A DNA stretch of 64,000 nt from JANLVJ01 sp031363945 (GTDB lineage: Bacteria; Bacteroidota; Bacteroidia; Sphingobacteriales; Sphingobacteriaceae). The stretch covers positions 1 to 64,000 of the forward strand of contig JANLVJ010000047.1 of assembly GCA_031363945.1 (NCBI GenBank), read 5' to 3'. The notes under the pieces were generated by a model that was not told the DNA's origin, searched no databases, and was given only the letters and a program-made list of their open reading frames with translations. A program made the translations under genes and the position numbers. The stretch's first letter is position 1. Every line of letters begins with the position of its first letter. This document shows, one piece after another, positions 14,987 to 23,602 of this stretch.

Positions 14987-17548
14987 ATGAAGATTTCATT
15001 TCACCCCCGGGATATGAAAAATAAAAACTACGAAATAATTCGTATACAAAAGTCCTTCTTTTCCTCTATTGCCCCACTTGCATTATTTGTAGTGATACTG
15101 ATTTTAGCACCTGATAAAGGCTGGTCCCAGACAGTAAATACCCAGCAAGAACAATCATTCACTGGTAAACCTACTGGTTCGCTAACCGGCAAAGTGGTTG
15201 ATTCCCAGCATAAGCCCGTTGCATTTGTAACAGTCAATATTTACCATATGCCAGATTCAATCTTGTTAAAAGGTATTGCAACAGATACAGCTGGTGCATA
15301 TCTTTTTAGTCAACTCGAACCTGGAAGGTATTATCTGCAGGGTAGTTTTATTGGATTCAAGAAATCTTCACGATTACCCGTTAGTTTGCTTGAAGGAGAG
15401 CAAAAAAAAGTTCCTGAACTAGTAATGATTCAGGCAGCGACCCAGCTTACTGAAGTTGGAGTCATTGCAAAAAGGCCATTTATTGAAAGGCAGGTTGATA
15501 AAACTGTACTGAATATTGAATCAGATGTAATTGCTAGTGGAGGAACAGCGCTAGAAGCATTAAAGCGTGCCCCAGGTATCACAGTTGATAAAGATGATAA
15601 TATCCAGCTAAGGGGTAAAAGTGGGGTGATGGTAATGATAGATGATAAACTTACCTATATGTCTACAGCCCAGGTGACAAATATGCTTAAAAATATGCCT
15701 GCTACTGCCGTAAGCCAGATTGAAATAATTACCCAGCCCTCAGCCAGATATGATGCATCTGGCAATACTGGTATCATCAATATCAAAACCAAAAAGCTTA
15801 AAAAACTGGGACTGAACGGTGTAGTGACTGCTGGAGCTGGTTACGGGCATTATGCAAAATACAATGGCAGTATAAATCTTAACTATCAGACCGGAAAATT
15901 TAATTTCTTTACTAACTATGACTTTTCAAGAAATAAGAATTACAGTACCCTGCGACTCACGAGACAAATCAGGAGTAAGAAAGATTCTACTGACTTTGAT
16001 CAATTTGGGCGTTTTGATAATGAGTATACAAATCATAATTATAAGGGAGGTTTTGATTATTCACTGACAAAAAATCATACAATCGGCGTACAGGTTAGTG
16101 GCTATTCAAATTATGGTAATACCCTATCGACAAGCAATTCTGTTATCAGTAATCCTCAGATAAGACCTAAAGTAATTGATTCAATTTTAGAAGCCAGTTC
16201 ATTAAATCCTGGTACTTTCAGGAGCATTGACTATAATTTAAATTACCGGGGTAAAATTGATACCATTGGCACTTCTCTGGGAGGTGATTTAGATTATTCT
16301 ACCTTCAACAATGAATCACATTCTACCCTGACCAATACGTTATTCAGCTCTGATAAAACACAGATTTTAAAAGGCCCATTCATTATTCAAAACAGGCAGC
16401 CTTCAGACATCAGCATTCGGGTCGGCAAAATTGATTTTAGTCATCCCTTCAACAAAACGCTAAAGCTTGAAACAGGAATAAAATACAGCGCCGTGACAAC
16501 AAATAATACAGTTGCCTATGATTCAATCATTAATAACAAACCAATACCCACTAAAAATCAAAGCAATCAGTTTGTTTATACAGAAAAACTTGCTGCTTTT
16601 TATGCCAGTTTAAACAAGCAGTTTGGTAAAAATACAAGCATACAGCTAGGGCTAAGAATTGAGCATACTGCTTCAGAAGGCAATTCTGTTACACTGAATA
16701 AAAACGTAAAACGTAGTTATACAGACTTTTTTCCAAATGTTGCCATATCTGAAAAATTAGGTGACAATCATCAGCTTGGCCTATCCTACACACGCCGTAT
16801 CGACAGACCATCTTATCAGGATTTGAATCCTTTTACTTTTTATATTGACCAGTATACCTACCAGGTTGGTAATCCTTATCTCAACCCACAGTATACCGAT
16901 GCTTTTGAGATCAGCCATACCTATAAGTCAAGCACGATATTATCGGTCAATTACAGCCATACCCGCAATACGATGATTCAGAACGTGTTGCAGGATACGG
17001 CAACAAAAAGCACGCATCAAACTACCAGTAATATAAATGGCTCAAATAGCTTCGGTTTTACTTTCAGTACTCCTTTAGTTATTGCAAAGTGGTGGACAAT
17101 CACCCCTAACCTGAATATAAATTACAACAGGTACCTGGCTTCAGGATCAAGCATTGGAGGCTTATTGAATGCTGGTAAGGTCGCATTTAACCTGAATGCA
17201 ATGAGCACCATGATCCTGCCAAATGATTTCACGGTAGAATTCATGGGTAATTATAATTCGTCAGCCATTTATGGATACCTGCATGCTGATCCTCAGTATT
17301 CAATAAGCGGAGGGCTGCAAAAAAATCTTTTTAAAAAGAAGGCCTCACTGAAATTTAATGTGAACGATATCTTCTATACTGAAAAGTTTTCAGGCAGGCA
17401 GCCTAATATTAACCTGATTGTTTTAAACAGATGGGAAAGCCGCCGGGCATCGCTCACATTTACGTACCGCTTTGGCAGCAATGGCAGCAACAATCATAAA
17501 GATACTGGCTCAGCTGAAGAAAAAAACCGGGTTAAATCATCACACTAG
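14987..17548 (+). CDS. Outer membrane beta-barrel receptor (TonB-receptor-like, OMP_b-brl_3)
   Basis: An 853-residue outer membrane protein. A signal peptide ends near GWSQ, a carboxypeptidase-regulatory-like beta sandwich follows (about 60-145, GSLTGKVVDSQHKPVAFVTV), then a plug domain (about 155-265, ALEALKRAPGITVDKDD, SARYDASGNTGIINIKTKK) and a C-terminal barrel of about 580 residues. The order is that of the outer membrane beta-barrel family protein 3 group, relatives of TonB-dependent receptors. A second ATG at 15014 (residue 10) is an equally good start. A cognate substrate is not evident; a terminator follows at 17587. Confidence 0.88.
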   Translation: MKISFHPRDMKNKNYEIIRIQKSFFSSIAPLALFVVILILAPDKGWSQTVNTQQEQSFTGKPTGSLTGKVVDSQHKPVAFVTVNIYHMPDSILLKGIATDTAGAYLFSQLEPGRYYLQGSFIGFKKSSRLPVSLLEGEQKKVPELVMIQAATQLTEVGVIAKRPFIERQVDKTVLNIESDVIASGGTALEALKRAPGITVDKDDNIQLRGKSGVMVMIDDKLTYMSTAQVTNMLKNMPATAVSQIEIITQPSARYDASGNTGIINIKTKKLKKLGLNGVVTAGAGYGHYAKYNGSINLNYQTGKFNFFTNYDFSRNKNYSTLRLTRQIRSKKDSTDFDQFGRFDNEYTNHNYKGGFDYSLTKNHTIGVQVSGYSNYGNTLSTSNSVISNPQIRPKVIDSILEASSLNPGTFRSIDYNLNYRGKIDTIGTSLGGDLDYSTFNNESHSTLTNTLFSSDKTQILKGPFIIQNRQPSDISIRVGKIDFSHPFNKTLKLETGIKYSAVTTNNTVAYDSIINNKPIPTKNQSNQFVYTEKLAAFYASLNKQFGKNTSIQLGLRIEHTASEGNSVTLNKNVKRSYTDFFPNVAISEKLGDNHQLGLSYTRRIDRPSYQDLNPFTFYIDQYTYQVGNPYLNPQYTDAFEISHTYKSSTILSVNYSHTRNTMIQNVLQDTATKSTHQTTSNINGSNSFGFTFSTPLVIAKWWTITPNLNINYNRYLASGSSIGGLLNAGKVAFNLNAMSTMILPNDFTVEFMGNYNSSAIYGYLHADPQYSISGGLQKNLFKKKASLKFNVNDIFYTEKFSGRQPNINLIVLNRWESRRASLTFTYRFGSNGSNNHKDTGSAEEKNRVKSSH

Positions 17549-17586
17549 TCTCATCGTTCATTTATTCATATTGTTGTTTAATCGAG

Positions 17587-17618
17587 CTCCTGTGGCAGAG
17601 AACCGCAGGAGTTTTTTT
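17587..17618 (+). terminator. Rho-independent terminator after the receptor gene
   Basis: CTCCTGTGG (17587-17595) pairs with CCGCAGGAG (17603-17611, one G-T pair) and is followed by TTTTTTT. Confidence 0.88.
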
Positions 17619-17758
17619 ACCTGATAAGCGATCAGAACAAACTAAATTGAAATTTGTCAAATTGTTAGCCCGTAGTGTAATTCAATAAATGTAACAAAAG
17701 CACGCAAAAAAACGTAGAATAGCAAACCAGTGCTTGTTTTGCCCTGCTTTATAAACGG

Positions 17759-18664
17759 ATGCAGATGAAAACGGTCATATGTTTACTAGTTTGTTTGTCA
17801 ACAATAATTTCAGTTACAGCGAAGGAAAAGAAATCAATTAGTTGGTTTGAGCCAGGCTCAGGCAAGGCTGGTACTGAAGTTATCATTGGAGTAAAAGGGT
17901 TCGATGTCGAAGATAAATCTATCGGGGTATTCTTTGGTAATAAAGAAGCGCATCTACTGAAGAAAGCAAGTGATCATTTCGTTGTTATAGTTCCTGAAGA
18001 CTGTGCAGATGGTCCTATTGTAATAAAAGACGCTGCAGGGCAAATTGCCTCTGAAACCGTATTTATTACAGGTAATAAAGCCAAAATTACCATCCCGATT
18101 CCAGTCATGGCCTTAACAAATAAGGCAAAATTAGCTATAGTGCCTGTAGAGCGTACTGTAGTAACTTTAAATCATAAAGAAACTATCAGACATCAAGGTT
18201 CATCAAAAGACAGTAATGAAATTACGCCACCGATAGCGCCTAGAAAAGTTATGCCCTTGTCAAAAAATAAAAAAGTGATAACTCCCAGTACGTCTGTCGT
18301 AGCATCAGCTACTAGAGATATAACACCTGCCCCAACAGGTAAAGAAAATTTGTCAAAACCAGAGCATACGGTAGATAATGGAAAGCTCCCCGTATCAAAT
18401 ACCTTAGAACGCCCGCTGATTTTAGAATTTGAGCCTAAAAATGGACCTGCGGGAACAGTCGTCAGAATTTCAGGTCTTAATTTTGGATTCGATAAAAACA
18501 ATGTGTCTGTAAATCTTAAAGGCGGGCAATCACTCGTAGTCAATTCTGTTTATGATCAGATCATTGAAGTCACGATACCTGCAGGAAAGCATCAGTCTGG
18601 TAGCCTTATAGTGATTGTAAACGGCAAAAAATCAGTTTCTCGTGACAGTTTTAAAATTCCTTGA
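17759..18664 (+). CDS. Exported protein with two IPT/TIG domains
   Basis: A 301-residue protein with a signal peptide (ICLLVCLSTIISVTA) and two immunoglobulin-like IPT/TIG domains: about 27-105 (SWFEPGSGKAGTEVIIGVKG) and about 220-300 (LEFEPKNGPAGTVVRISGLN). A low-complexity Lys/Pro/Ser/Thr linker of about 110 residues joins them. TIG domains in Bacteroidota occur in surface glycan-binding proteins and adhesins. A palindrome (AATTTG-T-CAAATT, 17651-17663) lies upstream. It is convergent with the sensor kinase. No partner polysaccharide locus is in the window. Confidence 0.8.
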   Translation: MQMKTVICLLVCLSTIISVTAKEKKSISWFEPGSGKAGTEVIIGVKGFDVEDKSIGVFFGNKEAHLLKKASDHFVVIVPEDCADGPIVIKDAAGQIASETVFITGNKAKITIPIPVMALTNKAKLAIVPVERTVVTLNHKETIRHQGSSKDSNEITPPIAPRKVMPLSKNKKVITPSTSVVASATRDITPAPTGKENLSKPEHTVDNGKLPVSNTLERPLILEFEPKNGPAGTVVRISGLNFGFDKNNVSVNLKGGQSLVVNSVYDQIIEVTIPAGKHQSGSLIVIVNGKKSVSRDSFKIP

Positions 18665-18731
18665 AATTTATACAAACATAAAATCGTTGATTTCCAAAAA
18701 AACCTGATAAAATCAATCACGAATTAATTGA

Positions 18732-19913
18732 TCAGGCAGCCTGGAGAATAATTCGAAAAGTTGTACCCTTTCCTACTTCTGATTCTTTCACAAAAATATC
18801 GCCTTTATGATACCCGTCAATAATACGTCTGGTAAGTGAAAGTCCAAGACCCCAGCCTCTTTTTCTAGTGGTATAACCAGGTTGAAAAATTGTCTCCCAT
18901 TTGAACTTTGGAATTCCTGTTCCGGTATCACGAATATCAATCGTAACCTTGTTTTTTTGTGTGGCGATCAGTATGTCTATGTTTCCTTCAGAGCGCATAG
19001 CATTAATGGCATTTTTACAAATATTCTCGATAACCCATTCAAATAAAGGCACACTTAGCAAGGCGTTTACATGGTCTCCTTCAATTTTAAAATTGATTTT
19101 TTTAGATACCCTAACCTTAAAATAAAGAATATAAGCTTCTATCACATCTAAAACGTCATGTTTTTCAAGTACTGGTGTAGATCCGATTTTAGAGAACCTG
19201 TCTGTGATCATTTGCAATCGGTGAATATCATTCTCCATTTCAGCCAGTACCGGCTCATCAGTGTATTTATCATGAAGGTGATCCATCCAGGCATAAAGCG
19301 CTGAAATCGGTGTTCCTAACTGATGTGCTGTTTCTTTGGCCATACCTACCCATACCTGGTTTTGCTGGGTACGTCTTGAACGGTTAAAAGCAAAATATGA
19401 TACCAGTAAGAACACACATATCACACTGAGCTGAATATAGGGGAAGTATTTTAGTTCAGTCAGGAGAGCTGATTCTTTATAAAAAACATAATTTTTTTTC
19501 CCTTTTTCCAGATCTATTTCAAAAGGGCGGCCATGGGCCTTCATCAGACTCAATTGCTCTTTAAAATAGTCAGGATCAAAATATTTATTTTTTTCACTCG
19601 AATTAAAGGTCTTTGTTGAATCAAGGCCCTTTGTACCAAGTATCATCCCGTCCTGATCTAAAAGAATGGCAGGCACAGAGGTGTGCTCGCGTAGTACATC
19701 ACCTAGAAAGATCAAAAAGTCACTGTTTGTTGTTTTAAATTCTTGCTGCAATGATTCTGCCCAGAGTTTTGCTGTTTTCTCTTCCTCCATTTTTATTTTT
19801 TTCACCATATAGTCGGTGTAAAAAACGGAGAGGGTGCCGATCAATCCTGCAAATAAGAGCAGTATAATCTTCCACTGTGTTTGATAATAAAGTGATTGTA
19901 GTGGCTTTCGCAT
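18732..19913 (-). CDS. Orphan sensor histidine kinase
   Basis: A 393-residue kinase: transmembrane helix at about 15-36, a periplasmic sensor of about 120 residues (39-155), a second helix at 158-176, then directly the dimerisation/phosphoacceptor domain with H197 in KETAHQLGTPISALYAWMDH. The ATPase domain has N box ENICKNAINAM, G1 DTGTGIP and G2 WGLGLSLTRRI. No HAMP or PAS domain is present. The HQLGTP box is a variant common in Bacteroidota kinases. No response regulator adjoins it; it is divergent from gltX. Confidence 0.92.
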   Translation of the reverse strand: MRKPLQSLYYQTQWKIILLLFAGLIGTLSVFYTDYMVKKIKMEEEKTAKLWAESLQQEFKTTNSDFLIFLGDVLREHTSVPAILLDQDGMILGTKGLDSTKTFNSSEKNKYFDPDYFKEQLSLMKAHGRPFEIDLEKGKKNYVFYKESALLTELKYFPYIQLSVICVFLLVSYFAFNRSRRTQQNQVWVGMAKETAHQLGTPISALYAWMDHLHDKYTDEPVLAEMENDIHRLQMITDRFSKIGSTPVLEKHDVLDVIEAYILYFKVRVSKKINFKIEGDHVNALLSVPLFEWVIENICKNAINAMRSEGNIDILIATQKNKVTIDIRDTGTGIPKFKWETIFQPGYTTRKRGWGLGLSLTRRIIDGYHKGDIFVKESEVGKGTTFRIILQAA

Positions 19914-19996
19914 GCTATTTAATCAAACCTAACCAATTAAAAATTATATCACCTTGTTCATTCGGGCTATATTTACGGTTTTAATATAAAGCTATT

Positions 19997-21538
19997 ATGA
20001 ATACAGCAGATCGCAGGGTCAGGGTTCGTTTTGCTCCCAGTCCAACTGGCCCGCTACATATCGGTGGGCTAAGAACCGCCCTCTATAATTATCTTTTCGC
20101 CAAGCAGCATGGCGGAGATTTTCTTTTACGTATTGAAGATACAGACCAGGCGCGTTTTGTTCCCGGTGCTGAAGAATATATAGTTGAAGCATTAAAATGG
20201 TGTGGCATAGCACCTGATGAAGGAATTTCTGCAGGTGGGCCGTTTGCCCCCTACCGACAGTCAGAACGTAAAAATAGCTATAAAGAGTATGCGCTGCGCC
20301 TGATAGAAAGCGGATATGCCTATTATGCCTTTGATACCACAGAAGAGCTTGACCAGATGCGTGAGAAAATGAAGGCTGCAGGCATAGTATCACCTCAATA
20401 TAATATCATCTCACGGGAGAGCATGGTCAATTCACTGACCCTGCCAGATGATGAAGTTCAGCGTCGACTGACTGCCGGAGAGGTTTATGTGATCAGGATC
20501 AAAATACCCCGAAAAGAAGAAATCAAAGTAGTAGACCTGATTCGAGGTAACGTACTGGTTCACAGCACTACAATTGATGATAAGGTCTTGTTTAAAAGCG
20601 ATGGTATGCCAACATATCATCTGGCAAATGTTGTTGATGATTACCTGATGAATATCAGTCACGTGATCAGGGGTGAAGAATGGCTGCCATCAGCGCCGCT
20701 GCACGTGCTATTATATCGTTACCTGGGTTGGGAAGATAAGATGCCAGCATTTGCCCATCTTCCACTTTTACTTAAACCAGAAGGGAACGGGAAACTTAGC
20801 AAGCGTGATGGAGACAGGTTAGGTTTTCCTGTATTCCCGCTTGAATGGAAAGATCCCTTAACTGGCGAAATTAGTTCAGGTTACCGTGAACGTGGTTATT
20901 ATCCTGAAGCTGTTGTAAATATGCTGGCTTTATTGGGCTGGAACTCTGGCACCACTCAGGAAATTTTCAGTATCGATGAATTGATCAAGTTGTTTAGTAT
21001 TGAAAGAATCAGTAAATCTGGAGCAAAGTTTGACTTTAACAAGGCGCAATGGATCAATCAGCAATACCTGAGAAGTAGAACAGATGAAGAACTTGCCACA
21101 GAATTTAATGTAATTCTTAAACAAAAAGGGATTTCTGCAAATGATGACTTTATTAAAAAAAGTTGTAATCTTATCAAAGAAAAGGCCCATCTGATAAGTG
21201 AATTCTGGGATAATGGATTTTTCTTATTTATAGCGCCAACTACATATGATGATGAAGTGATACGCAAAAAATGGAAAGACAAGGCTCCTGTTTTTATATC
21301 TAATCTTTCAAAGGCTTACAGTAATGCTTTTGTAGTCACTGCTGAAGAGTTCGAATCACTCTTTCAGTCAACGGCAGTTTCACTTGAAATAAATCCAGGA
21401 CAGATGATGCAATTATTTCGTGTTTGCCTCACCGGATTGGCAACAGGCCCAGCTCTTTTCGAGATGGCCGGCTTGCTGGGAGCCTCAGAAGTAGCAGGAC
21501 GATTAAATAAAGCAATTCAAATTTTACAGAAAGTATGA
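19997..21538 (+). CDS. gltX: Glutamyl-tRNA synthetase
   Basis: A 513-residue class I aminoacyl-tRNA synthetase that charges tRNA-Glu in the cytoplasm. The HIGH motif is at the N-terminus (FAPSPTGPLHIGGLRTALYN) and the KMSKS loop is KLSKRDG. The anticodon-binding helical domain fills the last about 170 residues. The length fits the bacterial enzyme. Its stop overlaps the next start (ATGA), tying it to a B12-binding subunit, an uncommon but seemingly stable neighbour. Confidence 0.97.
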   Translation: MNTADRRVRVRFAPSPTGPLHIGGLRTALYNYLFAKQHGGDFLLRIEDTDQARFVPGAEEYIVEALKWCGIAPDEGISAGGPFAPYRQSERKNSYKEYALRLIESGYAYYAFDTTEELDQMREKMKAAGIVSPQYNIISRESMVNSLTLPDDEVQRRLTAGEVYVIRIKIPRKEEIKVVDLIRGNVLVHSTTIDDKVLFKSDGMPTYHLANVVDDYLMNISHVIRGEEWLPSAPLHVLLYRYLGWEDKMPAFAHLPLLLKPEGNGKLSKRDGDRLGFPVFPLEWKDPLTGEISSGYRERGYYPEAVVNMLALLGWNSGTTQEIFSIDELIKLFSIERISKSGAKFDFNKAQWINQQYLRSRTDEELATEFNVILKQKGISANDDFIKKSCNLIKEKAHLISEFWDNGFFLFIAPTTYDDEVIRKKWKDKAPVFISNLSKAYSNAFVVTAEEFESLFQSTAVSLEINPGQMMQLFRVCLTGLATGPALFEMAGLLGASEVAGRLNKAIQILQKV

Positions 21539-21948
21539 AGCAGGATAGGCCAGTCAGGGTATTAGTTGCAAAATGTGGCCTTGATGGCCATGACCGTGGG
21601 GCAAAAATTATTGCATCATCTCTGCGCGACGCAGGTATGGAAGTGATTTATACTGGTTTGCGACAAACCCCTGAAATGATTGTCAATGCTGCCCTTCAGG
21701 AAGATGTTGATGCTATAGGCATCAGCATCTTGTCAGGCGCTCATATGACAGTCTTTGGACGAATTCTTGAACTGATGAAAGCAAAAAACATGGATGATGT
21801 CTTACTCACGGGTGGGGGTATTATTCCTGACGATGATATGCAGGAATTGAGTGCGCTTGGAGTAGGTAAATTATTTGCCCCAGGCACCAATACTGCAGAT
21901 ATTGCCAATTATATTAAAAGTTGGGTAGCTGAAAAAAGACCATTCTAA
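21535..21948 (+). CDS. Stand-alone cobalamin-binding subunit of an acyl-CoA mutase
   Basis: A 137-residue protein equal to the C-terminal B12-binding domain of methylmalonyl-CoA mutase. The cobalamin motif DxHxxG is DGHDRG with its lower-ligand His, followed by GISILSGAH (the S-x-L part) and LLTGGGIIPDDD. Small separate subunits of this size exist in isobutyryl-CoA and 2-hydroxyisobutyryl-CoA mutases and in archaeal methylmalonyl-CoA mutase. The large catalytic subunit is not in this window. The gene overlaps gltX by 4 bases and precedes an enoyl-CoA hydratase by 5. Confidence 0.9.
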   Translation: MKQDRPVRVLVAKCGLDGHDRGAKIIASSLRDAGMEVIYTGLRQTPEMIVNAALQEDVDAIGISILSGAHMTVFGRILELMKAKNMDDVLLTGGGIIPDDDMQELSALGVGKLFAPGTNTADIANYIKSWVAEKRPF

Positions 21949-21953
21949 GTATC

Positions 21954-22778
21954 ATGCAGGAATATACAAATTTGCTTTTGAGCCTCGATTCTGGTGTGCT
22001 CACACTACTTATTAATAGACCTGCGAAATTAAATGCCCTTAATAAGCAAACTGTAGCTGATCTGGGAACCTGTCTGATTGAGGCTATTGCCGATGTCTCG
22101 GTACGTTCAATATTAATAAGCGGCGCGGGTGACAAGGCATTTGTTGCAGGTGCAGATATCGCTGAATTTGCAGGGCTAACCCCTGCTCAAGGAGAAGAAC
22201 TTGCCAGACTTGGGCATCAATCTGTTTTCAATGTTATTGAAAACTCACCAAAACCTATACTTGCTGCTATAAATGGATTTGCTCTTGGTGGTGGTCTTGA
22301 ACTTGCTTTGGCTTGTCATCTAAGAATTGCCTCTACAAAAGCAAAGCTAGGGCTGCCTGAATTATCCCTGGGCCTGATACCTGGTTATGGGGGTACTCAA
22401 CGCCTCAGCAAATTAATAGGAAAGTCAAAAGCAATGGAGTTTATACTACTCGGCACCCAAATTACGCCTGAACAGGCACTGTCTACGGGGCTTGTAAATG
22501 AAGTTGTCGCTCCAGATGAGTTGATTCCTTATTCAAGAAATTTGCTTGAAAAGATCAGTAAAAAATCACCGCTGTCAATTGCAGCGGCAATTCGGGCCAT
22601 CAATGCTTCTGATAATGAGCTGAAAGGTCAAGATCAAGCGAATAGTCTGCCTTTACCACTTGGTCATGGGTATGAAATTGAAATTAAAGAGTTTTCAACC
22701 CTTTTTGGTAGCAGTGATTTCACTGAGGGGGTAGCTGCATTTCTTGAAAAAAGAGAAGCTCGATTTACAGGAAAATAA
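21954..22778 (+). CDS. Enoyl-CoA hydratase/isomerase family protein
   Basis: A 274-residue crotonase-fold enzyme acting on acyl-CoA thioesters. The oxyanion-hole motifs are AFVAGADIAEFAGL and ALGGGLELALACHLRIAS; the two catalytic glutamates expected in true hydratases appear as LPELSLGLIPGYGGTQRL with only part of the pattern clear. The C-terminal part has the usual EAFATLFGSSDFTEGV-like sequence (here FSTLFGSSDFTEGV). With the B12 subunit it suggests branched or odd-chain acyl-CoA metabolism. Hydratase versus isomerase cannot be decided here. Confidence 0.9.
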   Translation: MQEYTNLLLSLDSGVLTLLINRPAKLNALNKQTVADLGTCLIEAIADVSVRSILISGAGDKAFVAGADIAEFAGLTPAQGEELARLGHQSVFNVIENSPKPILAAINGFALGGGLELALACHLRIASTKAKLGLPELSLGLIPGYGGTQRLSKLIGKSKAMEFILLGTQITPEQALSTGLVNEVVAPDELIPYSRNLLEKISKKSPLSIAAAIRAINASDNELKGQDQANSLPLPLGHGYEIEIKEFSTLFGSSDFTEGVAAFLEKREARFTGK

Positions 22779-22791
22779 AAACTGATTATAT

Positions 22792-22821
22792 TCAGGGTGG
22801 CGCTTTAGCCGGCAACCCTGA
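22792..22821. repeat. Intergenic stem-loop
   Basis: TCAGGGT (22792-22798) and ACCCTGA (22815-22821) pair, and GGC/GCC can pair inside. No T run follows. It may be a processing or termination structure, or a repeated extragenic palindrome. Confidence 0.45.
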
Positions 22822-22938
22822 CCCGATTCGATATTGATTCAATAGAAATTCATCCCACTACGAGAAAATTCTAATTTCTTTAGATTTTATTGCTTATCTG
22901 AATTTCTGGATTGTGCTTTGCTGTTTAGTACGCGAATT

Positions 22939-23328
22939 ATGGAAGCTGAAAAGATTGTGATCATTGATGATGAATTGGATATTCTCCAACTTTTAAAGTT
23001 TTCTCTCCGAAAATTTAATTGCCAGGTTTTCTGTTACCAAACCCTTAATGAGGGTCTGATCGGTATACCTGAAGTAAAGCCAGTATTAGTTTTTCTTGAT
23101 ATAAATCTACCTGATGGCAATGGTCTGGATGCAATAGCACAAATTAAAAAAAACAATCCAGGAGTAAAATTGATCATGATAAGCGCATATGACAGTAAAA
23201 TTGAAAGAACAACAGCATTTTCAAACGGCGCTGACGATTTCATTTCCAAACCTTTTAACTCATACCTGATTATAAGCAAATTAAGAGGAATGGGGTCTGA
23301 TACTAACCAACTTCCCGTTTTTGATTGA
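22939..23328 (+). CDS. Single-domain response regulator
   Basis: A 129-residue receiver domain without an output domain. The acidic pocket (IIDDELD), phosphoacceptor D54 (VFLDINLPDG), the conserved switch Ser (MISAYD) and Lys (ISKPF) are all present. I use the ATG at 22939, since the frame upstream opens only with TTG at 22918 and adds a 7-residue non-conserved leader. It precedes an NtrC-type regulator and a sensor kinase by 275 bases and could be part of the same signalling chain. Confidence 0.88.
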   Translation: MEAEKIVIIDDELDILQLLKFSLRKFNCQVFCYQTLNEGLIGIPEVKPVLVFLDINLPDGNGLDAIAQIKKNNPGVKLIMISAYDSKIERTTAFSNGADDFISKPFNSYLIISKLRGMGSDTNQLPVFD

Positions 23329-23602
23329 GTTATAGTAAAACGTGCAATTTTTTACTCAAAGTTTTTAACTTTGAAGAAGATATGTTATTTATTGCCGTAA
23401 AAAATAAATCTACCCTTAAATTTTCGCGGGTAACCTTAATTTTCTGTTCACTTATTTTGTGAACGGGAAATTTCTTGGCTACTTGATTATGTAAAATAAA
23501 TTGAACTGCTTATATTTTTAAAAAATTAAACTGATAAATAAAACCAGTCTGATCACTAACAAATATTCAGTTTCACAACGTATATAAAAATAGATTTTCC
23601 CC

